Shown here piece by piece: positions 18,310 to 27,425 of a stretch of DNA of 64,000 nt. The stretch is from Microbulbifer taiwanensis (GTDB taxonomy: Bacteria > Pseudomonadota > Gammaproteobacteria > Pseudomonadales > Cellvibrionaceae). The stretch lies in the NCBI RefSeq assembly GCF_014904815.1, contig NZ_JACZFR010000016.1, positions 1 through 64,000 on the forward strand, given 5' to 3'. How positions within the stretch are numbered: the first letter of the stretch is position 1; every line of letters begins with the position of its first letter. The notes beneath the pieces were generated by a model. That model was not told where the DNA came from and did not search any database. It saw only the letters and a list, made by a program, of their open reading frames with translations. The translations under genes and the position numbers were made by a program.

Positions 18310-18411
18310 GGTGGTCGGTGGTCGGTGGTCGGTGGTCGGTGGTCGGTGGTCGGTGGTCGGTGGTCGGTGGTCGGTGGTCGGTGGTCGGTGGTCGGTGGTC
18401 GGTGGTCGGTG
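18310..18411 (+). repeat. 7-bp tandem array (GGTGGTC, about 14.5 copies)
   Basis: A perfect heptanucleotide tandem repeat in the spacer between two DUF1631 genes. Because 7 is not a multiple of 3 it is open in several frames (TDHRPPT-type peptides), but these are repeat artefacts. The spacer 18007-18453 otherwise holds no gene that I can support. Confidence 0.95.
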
Positions 18412-18426
18412 CAGTCTCCGTCATCC

Positions 18427-18454
18427 CACCACTGACCACCAACCACTCATCACT
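18427..18454 (-). repeat. Inverted degenerate 7-bp units
   Basis: CACCACT-GACCACC-AACCACT-CATCACT: four 7-nt units complementary to the GGTGGTC array 15 nt to the left, abutting the stop codon of the second DUF1631 gene. Together the two arrays form an inverted pair. Confidence 0.7.
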
Positions 18455-20766
18455 TAATTTCCTTCGCTGCGTTTCTTGCGCACATTGCCGATCACGGATT
18501 GCAGTGCGCGCTCAAACAGCATGCCGTCATCCAGCGGCATCAGTTGTGCCGAGCGGAGGGCGTAAGCCAGTTCCAGTCGGGCAAATTCCGCCACCTTGGC
18601 GCCGTTGCGGTTGACGAAAATAAACTGGTCGATATCGCGGATCACCGCCGCCAGGCGACAGCGGAACTGCTCTTCGTCCGAGCGCTTCAGTTCGAACCAG
18701 CTGCCCTGGGCGAGGCGGAAGGTCATCTGCCAGTGGGGATCGTTTTCCGGCAGCGCAGCCAGTCCCTCCCGCTCCGGCTCCGCCGGCGCCATCCCGGCCT
18801 CGGCGACCACCTGCTCCAGCTCTTCCATCTGCGGCAGCGCCGCCTCTTCCGGCACTTCTGCTTCCGGCATTGCTATTGCTTCGGCCACCGGCGCCACCTG
18901 TTCCGCGGTGGCCTCCTCGCGCAATTCCCGCTCCGCCTGCTCCCTGGCCTGGCGCTCGCGCTGTGCGCTGATCTCCTGTGCCAGGGCAAAGCGCTCGCGA
19001 TACACTTCTTTCAGGCCGGCAAAGAGCGCACGGGCCTCGAAGGGATTCAGGGACACTGCCTCGACGCCCTCGCGCAGCCGCTCCTGCAGTGCCGGCAGCA
19101 GGCCCAGCAACTGCTGGCGACTGTCGGGCATGGGCGCCTGGACACTCCAGACCAGGTCGCGCGCGGTACGCACGTCGCGACTCCAGGCCTCGCACTCGGT
19201 GCCCTCCTTGACGCAGGTGAGGAACAGCACGTTGTGCCAGACCTTATTCAGCCAGCCCTCCACCACCTGCGGCAGTTCGCGCTCGGCCACCAGCGCATCC
19301 ATCACCGCGGCCACGCGGGCGCGCGCCGCCTGGGTCTTGGCGCGGCCGTCGGCCTCGTCCACCACACGGCGCTCAAGCATTTCCGCGCGCTTGCGCTCGC
19401 GCTGGATAAACTGGCGGAAGGACTCCAGCAGCAGCGAGAAGATATTGACGTCCCGGTCGAATTCGTTGAGCACCCGCTCCACGACCTGGCAGACCTCGCG
19501 GAACAGCGGATCCGACTCGTAGCTGTCCCCGGCCTGCCAGCCGGTTGTGGCGTCGGCCAGCTCGTTCAGCAATTTGCGCGCCGGGTGGCCGCCCTTGCTG
19601 AAGAAGGACTTGTCGGCAATGGCCACTTTCAGCAGCGGCAGCTGCAGGCGGCCCAGCTGGGATTTGATCGGCTCGGCCAGATTGCGGTCCTCGAGAATAA
19701 ACGAGAAGAGCATCTCGACCAGCTTGATGATGTCACTGTCCACCTTGGCGAGGGAAGCCGCCTGGTTGGCCTGTATCAGGCGCTGCTGCAGCAGGTCCCC
19801 CACGTTTAGCAGCTGGATATCACCGGAACCCTCGTACTGGGCACTGCTCTGCAGCTCGCCCAGGTGCGTCAGCAGGTCACCGGAGGGCATGGGCGCCAGG
19901 CCCGCGGTTGCCGGCAGCAGTCCGGGGTTGAAGTTGCCACCGGCCGCTGCGCCTGCGCCCATACCGGACGCAGCGACACCGGCCTGAAGCTGCCCAGACC
20001 CGGCGCTCGTTCCGGGCGCACCGGCGGGGCCTCCGGCCGCGGGGCGCTGCGCGGTCCTCTGCCGGGCGACGCGACGCTGCTCCCGCAGCGAAGGCAGTAC
20101 ACCGCGCTCAACCAGCAGCTGATTGCAGAGTTCGTAGAAATCCTTCAGTTGCAGCATGACCACCTGCTCGAACTTCTTCAGCAGGGTCAGGCGGGCGCGG
20201 ATATGGATGTCCAGCGGGCGCACCGCTTCGACAAAGGCATCGCAGATAGCATCCGGGCCCAGGGGGTTGTTCTTTTCGTAGATTTTGACGGAGTAGAGGG
20301 TATCGAGGCGCAGGCACAGCTCGGCGATCGGCTCGGCATAGCTGCGCTTGGCATTGGCGACCATGGTGTCGGCGGCGACCAGCTGCTCCAGGTCGTCATT
20401 GTGGACCAGGGACAGGTTGTCCGAGGCGAAGACCTGCTCCCCCTCGCCTTCCGGGGAGCGGACCTGGAAGGCTTCATTGATATTGTTGGCAAAGCGCTCG
20501 GCAATATTGCGGCGCTCGACGCGCAGCAGGCGCAGGGCCTGGAAGAGGCCGTCCTGTTCCTCCTGCCCATGGGCTCTCTCGGCCATGGAAAACAGGGAGT
20601 CATCCACCTTGGCAAACAGCTGCTTGGCCTGTTCCAGAAGCAGGTTGCGCGCCTTGTCCCGCAGTGCCACCACCGCGGAAGCCAGCGGAGCGAGTCTGCG
20701 CGCGGGCAATTCCTGGCCAACGCCGCCTTTCTCCGCCAGGGAAACCACCTTGTTGGGCTCTTTCAT
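18454..20766 (-). CDS. DUF1631 family protein B
   Basis: 770 residues from ATG 20766 (an in-frame ATG at 20799 would add 11). It shares block-by-block similarity with protein A: VVALRDKARNLLLEQAKQLFAKVDDSLF, EEQDGLFQALRLLRVERR, KVAIADKSFFSKGGHPARKLLNELADA and a C-terminal WFELKRSDEEQFRCRLAAVIRDIDQFIFVNRNGAKVAEF. The middle linker (about residues 240-300) is rich in Ala, Gly, Pro and Arg. No signal peptide or membrane helices. Divergent from nadC. The tandem pair probably arose by duplication. Confidence 0.8.
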   Translation of the reverse strand: MKEPNKVVSLAEKGGVGQELPARRLAPLASAVVALRDKARNLLLEQAKQLFAKVDDSLFSMAERAHGQEEQDGLFQALRLLRVERRNIAERFANNINEAFQVRSPEGEGEQVFASDNLSLVHNDDLEQLVAADTMVANAKRSYAEPIAELCLRLDTLYSVKIYEKNNPLGPDAICDAFVEAVRPLDIHIRARLTLLKKFEQVVMLQLKDFYELCNQLLVERGVLPSLREQRRVARQRTAQRPAAGGPAGAPGTSAGSGQLQAGVAASGMGAGAAAGGNFNPGLLPATAGLAPMPSGDLLTHLGELQSSAQYEGSGDIQLLNVGDLLQQRLIQANQAASLAKVDSDIIKLVEMLFSFILEDRNLAEPIKSQLGRLQLPLLKVAIADKSFFSKGGHPARKLLNELADATTGWQAGDSYESDPLFREVCQVVERVLNEFDRDVNIFSLLLESFRQFIQRERKRAEMLERRVVDEADGRAKTQAARARVAAVMDALVAERELPQVVEGWLNKVWHNVLFLTCVKEGTECEAWSRDVRTARDLVWSVQAPMPDSRQQLLGLLPALQERLREGVEAVSLNPFEARALFAGLKEVYRERFALAQEISAQRERQAREQAERELREEATAEQVAPVAEAIAMPEAEVPEEAALPQMEELEQVVAEAGMAPAEPEREGLAALPENDPHWQMTFRLAQGSWFELKRSDEEQFRCRLAAVIRDIDQFIFVNRNGAKVAEFARLELAYALRSAQLMPLDDGMLFERALQSVIGNVRKKRSEGN

Positions 20767-21128
20767 TTCCAGGTCGACCTCTGGATACCGCAATGGCATC
20801 CTGCACTGTTGATAGTGTTAGAAGTTCGCCCGCCGGAGCACTCCGACCGGGCCTACATGCAACCGTATAATTTTTGTACTCGCCTGCTCCATTGAATGAG
20901 CGCAGGTCTTCTTTCGGAAAACCCCCATTCTACAGGCGATTCAGGGTGGCTTAACAACCGCAGACTACGTATTTGAGACGCTTGTCACAGCTGGTTGCGG
21001 ATTCTGCTGCTATCCGCTTTTGCCTGTCATCCGAGTTTAATGACAGCGCTGGTACATCCAACCGGAATCGGGGAATCCAAACCCCGGCGCATTTGCTAAA
21101 CTCCGCCCCCCAGACTCGAGAGTCCACT
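20767..21128. other. Divergent intergenic region between DUF1631-B and nadC
   Basis: 362 bp without a supportable gene. It contains a TATAAT-like hexamer near 20872 and a TGACAGCGCTGGTA sequence at 21041-21054 that is an imperfect match to the chitin-operon operator. Promoters for both flanking genes must lie here but I cannot place them reliably. Confidence 0.5.
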
Positions 21129-22007
21129 ATGCAGCCACAAGACACCGCCATTCCCAACCTGGTTTCCGATATCCGGCGCGCCGTGAGCGCAGCGCTGCAG
21201 GAGGATGTGGGCGACGGGGATATCACCGCGCAGCTGATTCCCGCCGATCGCGCTGCCCGCGCCCGGGTGATTACCCGCGAGGACTGCACCGTCTGCGGCC
21301 GCGCCTGGGTGGAGGAAGTGTTCCGCCAGCTGGATCCGCAATTGCAGCTGGTCTGGCACTGCGAGGACGGCGACCGTGTCGCGGCCGACTCGGTGCTATT
21401 CGAGCTGCAGGGCAATGCCCGCACCATATTGACCGGCGAGCGCACGGCGCTGAACTTCCTGCAGACGCTGTCCGGCACCGCCACCACCGCCGCCCACTAC
21501 GCCACGCGCGTAGCGGATGTAAGTGCCGCCCGCGCGGCGGGCACCTCGATCAGGATACTGGACACCCGCAAGACGATTCCCGGCCTGCGCAGCGCGCAGA
21601 AATATGCGGTGCTCTGCGGCGGCTGTCACAATCACCGCATCGGCCTCTACGATGCCTTCCTGATCAAGGAAAACCATATCGCCGCCGCCGGCGGTATCGA
21701 CAGGGCCATTGCCCAGGCGCGCTCCATCAAACCGGGCGCTCTGGTCGAAGTGGAAGTGGAGAGCCTCGACGAACTGCAGCAGGCGCTGGACAGCGGTGCC
21801 GATGTGATCATGCTCGACGAGTTCAGCGACGCCGATACCCAGGCCGCGCTCTCACTGGCGAAAGGCAGGGCCAAGATAGAGATATCCGGCAGTGTCGACA
21901 GCGAGCGACTGCAGCAGCTGGCCGGCCTGGATGTGGACTACATCTCTTCCGGCAGCCTGACCAAGCACCTGCGCGCTATAGATCTCTCCCTGCGCATCGA
22001 CCTCTGA
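21129..22007 (+). CDS. nadC: Nicotinate-nucleotide pyrophosphorylase (carboxylating)
   Basis: 292 residues. Converts quinolinate and PRPP to nicotinate mononucleotide, carbon dioxide and pyrophosphate in de novo NAD synthesis. Conserved blocks are [14 protein letters not shown] (about residues 24-37), [12 protein letters not shown] (about 112-123), [18 protein letters not shown] (about 142-159), [20 protein letters not shown] and [11 protein letters not shown], with [10 protein letters not shown] near the C-terminus. The ATG at 21129 gives the family N-terminus; the open frame upstream is not coding. Followed by a hairpin terminator. Confidence 0.96.
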   Translation: MQPQDTAIPNLVSDIRRAVSAALQEDVGDGDITAQLIPADRAARARVITREDCTVCGRAWVEEVFRQLDPQLQLVWHCEDGDRVAADSVLFELQGNARTILTGERTALNFLQTLSGTATTAAHYATRVADVSAARAAGTSIRILDTRKTIPGLRSAQKYAVLCGGCHNHRIGLYDAFLIKENHIAAAGGIDRAIAQARSIKPGALVEVEVESLDELQQALDSGADVIMLDEFSDADTQAALSLAKGRAKIEISGSVDSERLQQLAGLDVDYISSGSLTKHLRAIDLSLRIDL

Positions 22008-22034
22008 TCCCTATTCCCCTTCCCGACAGGAAAA

Positions 22035-22062
22035 AGAGCTTTCCGCGCACCCGGAAAGCTCT
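22035..22062 (+). terminator. Hairpin downstream of nadC
   Basis: AGAGCTTTCCG (22035-22045) and CGGAAAGCTCT (22052-22062) form a perfect 11-bp stem, with an A-run before and a pyrimidine-rich tail after. Likely terminator 27 nt past the stop. Confidence 0.7.
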
Positions 22063-22122
22063 CTGCGCTCTCTTCGCCTAAGGTTAAACAGGAAATAGCC
22101 CCCCCTAACGGAGACAGACGCA

Positions 22123-22356
22123 ATGAATCGCTGTGAAACCTGCGGCAACGACTACGACAAGACCATGGAAATCAAGATGGGCGGTGCCACCCACACTTTC
22201 GACAGTTTCGAATGCGCCATTCAGGCCCTGGCACCCAAGTGCGAGCAGTGCAACTGCCGCATTCTCGGCCACGGCACCGAGGCCGAGGGCAAATACTACT
22301 GCTGTGCCCACTGTGCAGCCCGCGCCGGCCATACCGATATGGTCGACCGGGCCTAG
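22123..22356 (+). CDS. Small Cys-rich metal-binding protein, prokaryotic-metallothionein-like
   Basis: 77 residues with nine Cys: CETCG near the N-terminus, a single Cys in FDSFECAIQAL, then CEQCNC and CCAHC. The central DSFECAIQALAPKCEQCNCRILGHG..YYCCAHCAARAG pattern resembles small proteins annotated as prokaryotic metallothionein or zinc-ribbon. Probably cytoplasmic and zinc-binding; the biological role is unknown. ATG 22123 follows an AACGGAGA ribosome-binding site. Confidence 0.75.
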   Translation: MNRCETCGNDYDKTMEIKMGGATHTFDSFECAIQALAPKCEQCNCRILGHGTEAEGKYYCCAHCAARAGHTDMVDRA

Positions 22357-22475
22357 GGGCCTGTCGAACTTAGGACTACTCTGCTGCGGAAAAGCCGGAT
22401 TTGCGCAAGAAATAGCTCGAACCGGACTTTCCCTCGCGACGAGCGCCTAAGTCCGGCAGGCTCCTGGCACAACAA

Positions 22476-22499
22476 GAACGGGGCCAAAAGGCCCCGTTC
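22476..22499. terminator. Bidirectional-type terminator hairpin
   Basis: GAACGGGGCC (22476-22485), AAAA loop, GGCCCCGTTC (22490-22499): a perfect 10-bp stem between the metallothionein-like gene and the convergent chitinase A gene. On the minus strand TTGTTGT follows. Confidence 0.8.
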
Positions 22500-22518
22500 A
22501 GGTTTACCGCTCAGCGGG

Positions 22519-24084
22519 TTATGGCAGATTGTGCACGTGGCTGCCCACAGGGCCGGAGAAAATACCGCCGTCGTGCATATCCCAGTTAATTGACCAGGTC
22601 ATGACGCCATTGAAATCCGGCCACGCCTGGCTCGGGGTCAGGCCTGCGCAACTAGTACGCGCGGTCAGGCAGTCCAGGGCCCGGTTGATATCCGCGGTGC
22701 TGGCCTGGCCGCTGCCGGCAGAGCTGGGGCCGGACGGCAATCCCAGTGCCACCTGCTCCGGAGCCAGGCCGTCAAAGAAACCGGCCGAGCCGCCGCCGAG
22801 CGGAAAACCCTCGATCAGCATCATCGCCGATGCCACCATCATATCCACCGACCCCGCCGGATAGGCCTGGGCACTGTAGGGCGTGGACAGGCCGCCGTTG
22901 TTGTACAGCTGCACGTGCAGCAGGTCCAGCTCACTGCGCAGCTGGTCGATCATCGGCAGGTAGGCACCCCAGATCCCCGAATAAGCGACATACCCCCCCT
23001 GAACATAGGGGTGCTCCGGCGCCATGGACAGGTACAGATTCGGGTAGCGCTGCTTCAGTTGCCGGACTGCATCCACCAGGTTGTCGATCACCGGCGCCCC
23101 GTGTATGACCCCTGCGCCGGATTCCAGGTCGATATCGATACCGTCAAAACCGTACTCATCGATAATCGCCGCGGTGCTGTCGACGAAGTTGGTGACATTC
23201 TCCGCATTGTTCAGCGTCACAGTGCCATTCTGGCCCCCGAAGGACAGCACCACTATCTTGCCGGCGGCGCGCTTGGCGGCGATATCGGCGATAAACTGCT
23301 GCCTGTCCAGGCCCGGATCCAGGTTGAAGGCGACGCTGCCGTTGCCGGCGTCGTCGGCAAAGGCCACCACTATCACATCCCAGACATCGGACACTTCGCT
23401 GATGCGGTAGAGGCCGGAGCCGTTATCGAAGTTGTGCCAGTAGCCCACCAGCGCGTGTCTCGGCAGCAGGCCGCTGTTGCCACCGCCGGAGCCCCCCGAA
23501 CTGCCGGAGCCGCCAGAGGAACTGGAAGAGCTGGATCCGGAACCGCCATCGCAGTCCCCCAACTGGGACCAGGCATCGTCCCAGGCCCAGCCGACACCCG
23601 GTTCATAGGCACCGCCCTGGCTGCACCAGCCGGCAATATCGCAGCGGAATTCGAGTCCGACGTTCTGCACCACATCGCCGACACCGTAACCGGTGCCCTC
23701 CACATACTGCGGCGCGCTGCAGCTGCCGCTGCCGCTGCTAGAGCCCCCTGAAGAAGAGCCCCCGGAGGAACTGGAGGAAGAAGAACTTGAGGAAGAGCCG
23801 GACGAGGAACTTGAAGAAGAACTGCTGGACGAGGAACTGGATGAAGAGGAACTGCCGTCACAGGCGCCCTCGTAGCGCCACACATCCCAGGTGCCCGAGT
23901 TGGTCACCGGATCCTGCGCCTGGGTCCACCACTTGGCTGCATAGGCATTGTTCAGGTGCTGCACCCGATCATCACCCACATAGACAGCGGCGTTTTCCCA
24001 GTTCGGCAGATTGCTGCAGTCCACTGCCGCGGCATTGGCCGCGCTGAGACCCAGGGCAAATATGCCAAGCCATAGCGTTTTCAT
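22519..24084 (-). CDS. Secreted GH18 chitinase A with two chitin-binding modules
   Basis: 521 residues. A signal peptide (MKTLWLGIFALGLSAANAAA) is followed by a CBM5/12-type module containing AKWWTQ (about residues 23-76), a long poly-Ser/Gly linker (about 77-122), a second Cys-rich module (GDVVQNVGLEFRCD...WCSQGGAYEPG, about 123-180), another Ser/Gly linker, and a GH18 barrel (about 215-515). The catalytic motif DGIDIDLE places the acid at E321. The barrel resembles bacterial ChiC/ChiD-type single-domain GH18 enzymes, lacking the alpha/beta insertion. It would cleave chitin outside the cell to GlcNAc oligomers. No operator like that of chitinase B is seen upstream. Confidence 0.92.
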   Translation of the reverse strand: MKTLWLGIFALGLSAANAAAVDCSNLPNWENAAVYVGDDRVQHLNNAYAAKWWTQAQDPVTNSGTWDVWRYEGACDGSSSSSSSSSSSSSSSSSSGSSSSSSSSSSSGGSSSGGSSSGSGSCSAPQYVEGTGYGVGDVVQNVGLEFRCDIAGWCSQGGAYEPGVGWAWDDAWSQLGDCDGGSGSSSSSSSGGSGSSGGSGGGNSGLLPRHALVGYWHNFDNGSGLYRISEVSDVWDVIVVAFADDAGNGSVAFNLDPGLDRQQFIADIAAKRAAGKIVVLSFGGQNGTVTLNNAENVTNFVDSTAAIIDEYGFDGIDIDLESGAGVIHGAPVIDNLVDAVRQLKQRYPNLYLSMAPEHPYVQGGYVAYSGIWGAYLPMIDQLRSELDLLHVQLYNNGGLSTPYSAQAYPAGSVDMMVASAMMLIEGFPLGGGSAGFFDGLAPEQVALGLPSGPSSAGSGQASTADINRALDCLTARTSCAGLTPSQAWPDFNGVMTWSINWDMHDGGIFSGPVGSHVHNLP

Positions 24085-24118
24085 TTATTGAGTCCTATTT
24101 ATTAGGTCAAGAGTTGGG

Positions 24119-25492
24119 TCAAGAGTCTGTCGCCAGCCCCGAAACCGCCGGGCGCACCTGGCTCCGCCTGTCGGGCTGACCGCCTGTATTGAATAAACTT
24201 CCCGGTTTGAAACGCAGCAGCGGAAAATAGCGGCCGATGAATGCGAAGAGGCCGCGCTGCTCGATATAGCGCGCATAGGCGACATAGTCCGGATCCCAGG
24301 ACAGATGCCTTTCCTCGGTGCGCGCGCGCATGAAGTAAATAAAGTTCACCAACAACAGCAACAGCGAGTGCCGCAGTGCCTCATCGGCGCTGCCGCTGAC
24401 CATAAAGGGCATGGATATCATCCACCAGGACAGGTTCTTGCTGACGTAAGCCGGGTGCTTGGTGTAGCGATAGGGGCCGTTGGTGAGGATGCCGCGGTGG
24501 GTCAGGTTGGAGAAACGGATGCCGAAAGGCACACTGGCCCACACATATATGGCGATCAACAGCAGAATCGCACTGCCCCACAGACTGTAGGCCCAGGGCG
24601 TATCCCAGAACCAGTAGCCCCAGGCCGGGCCCTCATCGTACTTGAGGTAATTGCCGGAAAATGCGCTCCAGAATGGCTGGTAACTGATCAGCGCCACCCC
24701 CCAACCGAGAAAACTCGGCTCCGCGGTGCGGATATGGGAATCGAAAAGGCGCAGGGTGCACACGTAACCGACGGTCACGAACAGCAAGTCGATGTAGTAG
24801 AGAAAGTTGAAGGTGAAATCGAACACTGCCTTGAAGCTTCCGTCCATGCGTGACAGGTCGAAATTCAGCAGTGTGGTCAGGTTGTTACCCAGGTAGACAA
24901 ACATCAGCGGCAGGAAGAACAGCTTCACCAGCCAGCCCAGCAGCAACTGGCCTATGGCGCGGCCGTCGACGTCGCCACGGCGCCCGAGCAACCAGCTGCC
25001 CAGGTGCCAGTAGCCATCCTTCGGCTTCAGCATATGGCCATCCAGCCAGTAAAAATAGGGCACAGCCAGCAACAGCCACCAGGGCAGTGCCGCCTTCACC
25101 ACCGCGTAATAATTGTCGTAGAAGGAGCCGTGATATTCGGGAAAAACCCAGTAGACAAGGGCCACCAGGCCCACACTGGCGTAAAAGCCCAGCAGCTTCA
25201 CCGCTGTGCGCCGTTCACTACCGTTCTTGCGCGGCCGGGAAAAATCCAGGCCAGCGGATCTATTGCGGTAGGGCTTCAGGAACAGCCACTCCAGTAGGAT
25301 GATCGGCAACGCCAGCGCCGCGCAGACCACCACCAGACCCACAGTGCGCGAGGGCAGCTGTTGCCCGTACTCGCGCAGCCACACCACCGCCAGCAGGGAA
25401 ATCACCAGGGCGGTCAGATTGATGACAATGCTTGTGGGGGCCTTGGGACAGGCGACGGCCTCCACCGTCGCGGGCTTTTTATTCTTTTTCAT
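24119..25492 (-). CDS. Membrane methyltransferase of the isoprenylcysteine/phospholipid methyltransferase type
   Basis: 457 residues with about nine or ten membrane helices. The C-terminal third carries the ICMT/PEMT signature: THRGILTNGPYRYTKHPAYVSKNLSWWM (about residues 340-367) and EERHLSWDPDYVAYARYIEQRG, which form the SAM pocket in that superfamily. The N-terminal 300 residues are a large membrane extension. The substrate is unknown; prokaryotic relatives may methylate lipids or small isoprenoids. It sits between two chitinase genes on the same strand, 34 nt upstream of chitinase A. Confidence 0.75.
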   Translation of the reverse strand: MKKNKKPATVEAVACPKAPTSIVINLTALVISLLAVVWLREYGQQLPSRTVGLVVVCAALALPIILLEWLFLKPYRNRSAGLDFSRPRKNGSERRTAVKLLGFYASVGLVALVYWVFPEYHGSFYDNYYAVVKAALPWWLLLAVPYFYWLDGHMLKPKDGYWHLGSWLLGRRGDVDGRAIGQLLLGWLVKLFFLPLMFVYLGNNLTTLLNFDLSRMDGSFKAVFDFTFNFLYYIDLLFVTVGYVCTLRLFDSHIRTAEPSFLGWGVALISYQPFWSAFSGNYLKYDEGPAWGYWFWDTPWAYSLWGSAILLLIAIYVWASVPFGIRFSNLTHRGILTNGPYRYTKHPAYVSKNLSWWMISMPFMVSGSADEALRHSLLLLLVNFIYFMRARTEERHLSWDPDYVAYARYIEQRGLFAFIGRYFPLLRFKPGSLFNTGGQPDRRSQVRPAVSGLATDS

Positions 25493-25542
25493 ATCACGGC
25501 CAGTTAATCAGCAGTTTTTCCGGGACCCGGTCCTGAAGAAGC

Positions 25543-25687
25543 TCCGGGGCGGTCCTGCTACCGGTGGCCTTTTGCGGGACACGCTGTAAATACATCCCTG
25601 TACGCTCTCCACGGCCATCCATGGCCGCAGAAGATCCCGCAAAAGCCCCCCGGCATCAGGGCCTTCACATCAAGCCTTCGGATTTCT
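25543..25687 (+). repeat. MITE-like imperfect palindrome, copy 1
   Basis: About 145 bp with inverted internal arms (CTTTTGCGGGA and TCCCGCAAAAG) and a central GGCCATCCATGGCC palindrome. It matches, in reverse orientation, the element at 39518-39656 at both ends and in the core GCGGGACACGCTGTAAATA. It fills the spacer between the methyltransferase start and the chitinase B stop. Confidence 0.8.
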
Positions 25688-25706
25688 ATCCGAATCCCGA
25701 TCAAAG

Positions 25707-27425
25707 TTACTGATTACTGTGCATGGCTTCAATCAATTCGCCATTTGTCGTGTCTCCGGAGAGTTCCCAGAAGAAGGAACCACCCAGGTTCTCGTCGGCG
25801 ATGTACTGCATCTTGCCGGCGATGGTCGACGGGGTGTCATAACTCCACCAATTGTTGCCGCAGTGGGCATAGGCGGTGCCGGCGACGGTGCCGCTGGCCG
25901 AACAGGTGTTTTTCAGCACCTTGTAATCCTCGATACCGGCCTCGTAGGTGCCCGGTGCCGCACCGGTGGCGGAACCGCCGGGGGCCGACTGGCTGACACC
26001 GGTCCAGCCGCGGCCATAGAAGCCGATACCCAGGCCGAGTTTGCTCGACGGAACCCCCTTGTTCTTCAGCGCCTGGATGGCGTTGTCGGAATAGAAACCG
26101 GCAATCGGGATACCCTGGTAGTCGTGCAGCGCGGAGTGCGGCGCAGTCGGACCGTCGGCATCAAAAGCACCGAAGAAGTCGTAAGTCATGACGTTGTAGA
26201 AGTCGACATACTGGGCAGCGCCGGCGTAATCGGCCTGATCCATCTTGCCGCCGGTGTTGCCGTCCGCGGTGATGGCCGCGGTAACCAGCTTGTCGCCGAA
26301 GCGGTCGCGCATGGCCGACATCATATTGGAGAAGGCGGAGAAGCCGCTGCTGTCACAGCTGAGGCCGCAGGCGTTGGGGTACTCCCAGTCCAGGTCGATA
26401 CCGTCAAAGACGTCCGCCCAGCGGGAATCGTAGACCAGGTTGTAGCAGGAGTCGGCAAAGGCCTGGGGATTCTGCACCGCCTGGCCGAAGCCGCCGGACC
26501 AGGTCCAGCCGCCGAAGGACCAGAGCACCTTGATGTGCGGATACATCTGCTTCAGCTTGCGCAGCTGGTTGAAGGAACCGCGCAGAGCGCCGGCGTCCCA
26601 GGTATCGGCCACACCATCGACACTCTCGGCAGCGCTGTAGAAGCGGTCGTAGTCTGCATAAGAATCGCCGATGGTGCACTGACCGCCCTGAACATTACCG
26701 AAGGCGTAGAAAATATGGGTCAGTTTTTCGGCCGATCCACTGGTGACGATGTTTTTCACATGGTAGTTGCGCTGGTAGACGCCCCACTGGACGAAGTAGC
26801 CACCCAGGCGCTCGCCACCGCTGCTGGAACCACCGCCGGAAGACGAAGAACTGGAGCTGGAAGAACTCGAGGAAGAGGAACCGCCGGAAGAGCTGGAAGA
26901 ACTGGAGGAGCTGCCGCCGCAGGCACCCTCGTTTTTCCAGACCCCGTACTCACCGGACTGGCTCGGGTCTTCGCCCTGGGTCCACCACTTGGCAGAGTAC
27001 TCGACACTCTGGTGCTGCACATGGTCACCGCCCACATAGACCTCGGCAGCGGACCACACAGGGAGGTTTCCGCAACTGCCACTGCCGGATGAACCGCCGG
27101 AAGATGAGGAGCTGCTGGAGGAGGAAGAACTACTGGAGGATGAGCCGCCGGAAGAGGATCCGCTGCCACCGTCACAGGCGCCGAGATCGCTCCAGGCCTC
27201 ATTCCAGGCCCAGCCTGCACCGGGTTCATAGGCGCCACCCTGGCTGCACCAGCCACCCACATCGCAGCGGTAGGCCACATTGCTGTTCTGGACTATATCG
27301 CCCGTGCTGTAGGCGGAACCGTCGACATAGACCTGGACGCCGCCGCAATCGTAAGCGTACGCCTGTCCTGCCAGCAGGCCGAGCAGCATCGCGGCTGTCA
27401 GTCGCAGATACGTGATTATTTTCAT
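25707..27425 (-). CDS. Secreted GH18 chitinase B with two chitin-binding modules
   Basis: 572 residues from ATG 27425 (MKIITYLRLTAAMLLGLLAGQAYAYD, a signal peptide). The Cys-rich module (GDIVQNSNVAYRCD...WCSQGGAYEPG, about residues 26-80) comes first, then a poly-Ser linker, a CBM5/12 module with AKWWTQGEDP (about 125-180), another poly-Ser linker, and a GH18 barrel (about 210-570). The motif DGIDLDWEYP places the catalytic acid at E348. The barrel is of the ChiA type (SFGGWTWSGGF, VMTYDFFGAFD), with the insertion that usually gives processive action. Module order is reversed relative to chitinase A. Two palindromic operators lie about 240-275 nt upstream. Confidence 0.93.
   Translation of the reverse strand: MKIITYLRLTAAMLLGLLAGQAYAYDCGGVQVYVDGSAYSTGDIVQNSNVAYRCDVGGWCSQGGAYEPGAGWAWNEAWSDLGACDGGSGSSSGGSSSSSSSSSSSSSSSGGSSGSGSCGNLPVWSAAEVYVGGDHVQHQSVEYSAKWWTQGEDPSQSGEYGVWKNEGACGGSSSSSSSSSGGSSSSSSSSSSSSSSGGGSSSGGERLGGYFVQWGVYQRNYHVKNIVTSGSAEKLTHIFYAFGNVQGGQCTIGDSYADYDRFYSAAESVDGVADTWDAGALRGSFNQLRKLKQMYPHIKVLWSFGGWTWSGGFGQAVQNPQAFADSCYNLVYDSRWADVFDGIDLDWEYPNACGLSCDSSGFSAFSNMMSAMRDRFGDKLVTAAITADGNTGGKMDQADYAGAAQYVDFYNVMTYDFFGAFDADGPTAPHSALHDYQGIPIAGFYSDNAIQALKNKGVPSSKLGLGIGFYGRGWTGVSQSAPGGSATGAAPGTYEAGIEDYKVLKNTCSASGTVAGTAYAHCGNNWWSYDTPSTIAGKMQYIADENLGGSFFWELSGDTTNGELIEAMHSNQ

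Noticed and set aside
18310..18411. CRISPR array or coding TDHRPPT repeat protein
   Set aside because: A 7-bp period without spacers is not a CRISPR, and peptides in all frames are only translations of the tandem repeat.
21041..21054. Chitin-type operator TGACAGCGCTGGTA upstream of nadC
   Set aside because: Two mismatches to the palindrome and no functional link between nadC and chitin use; likely chance.
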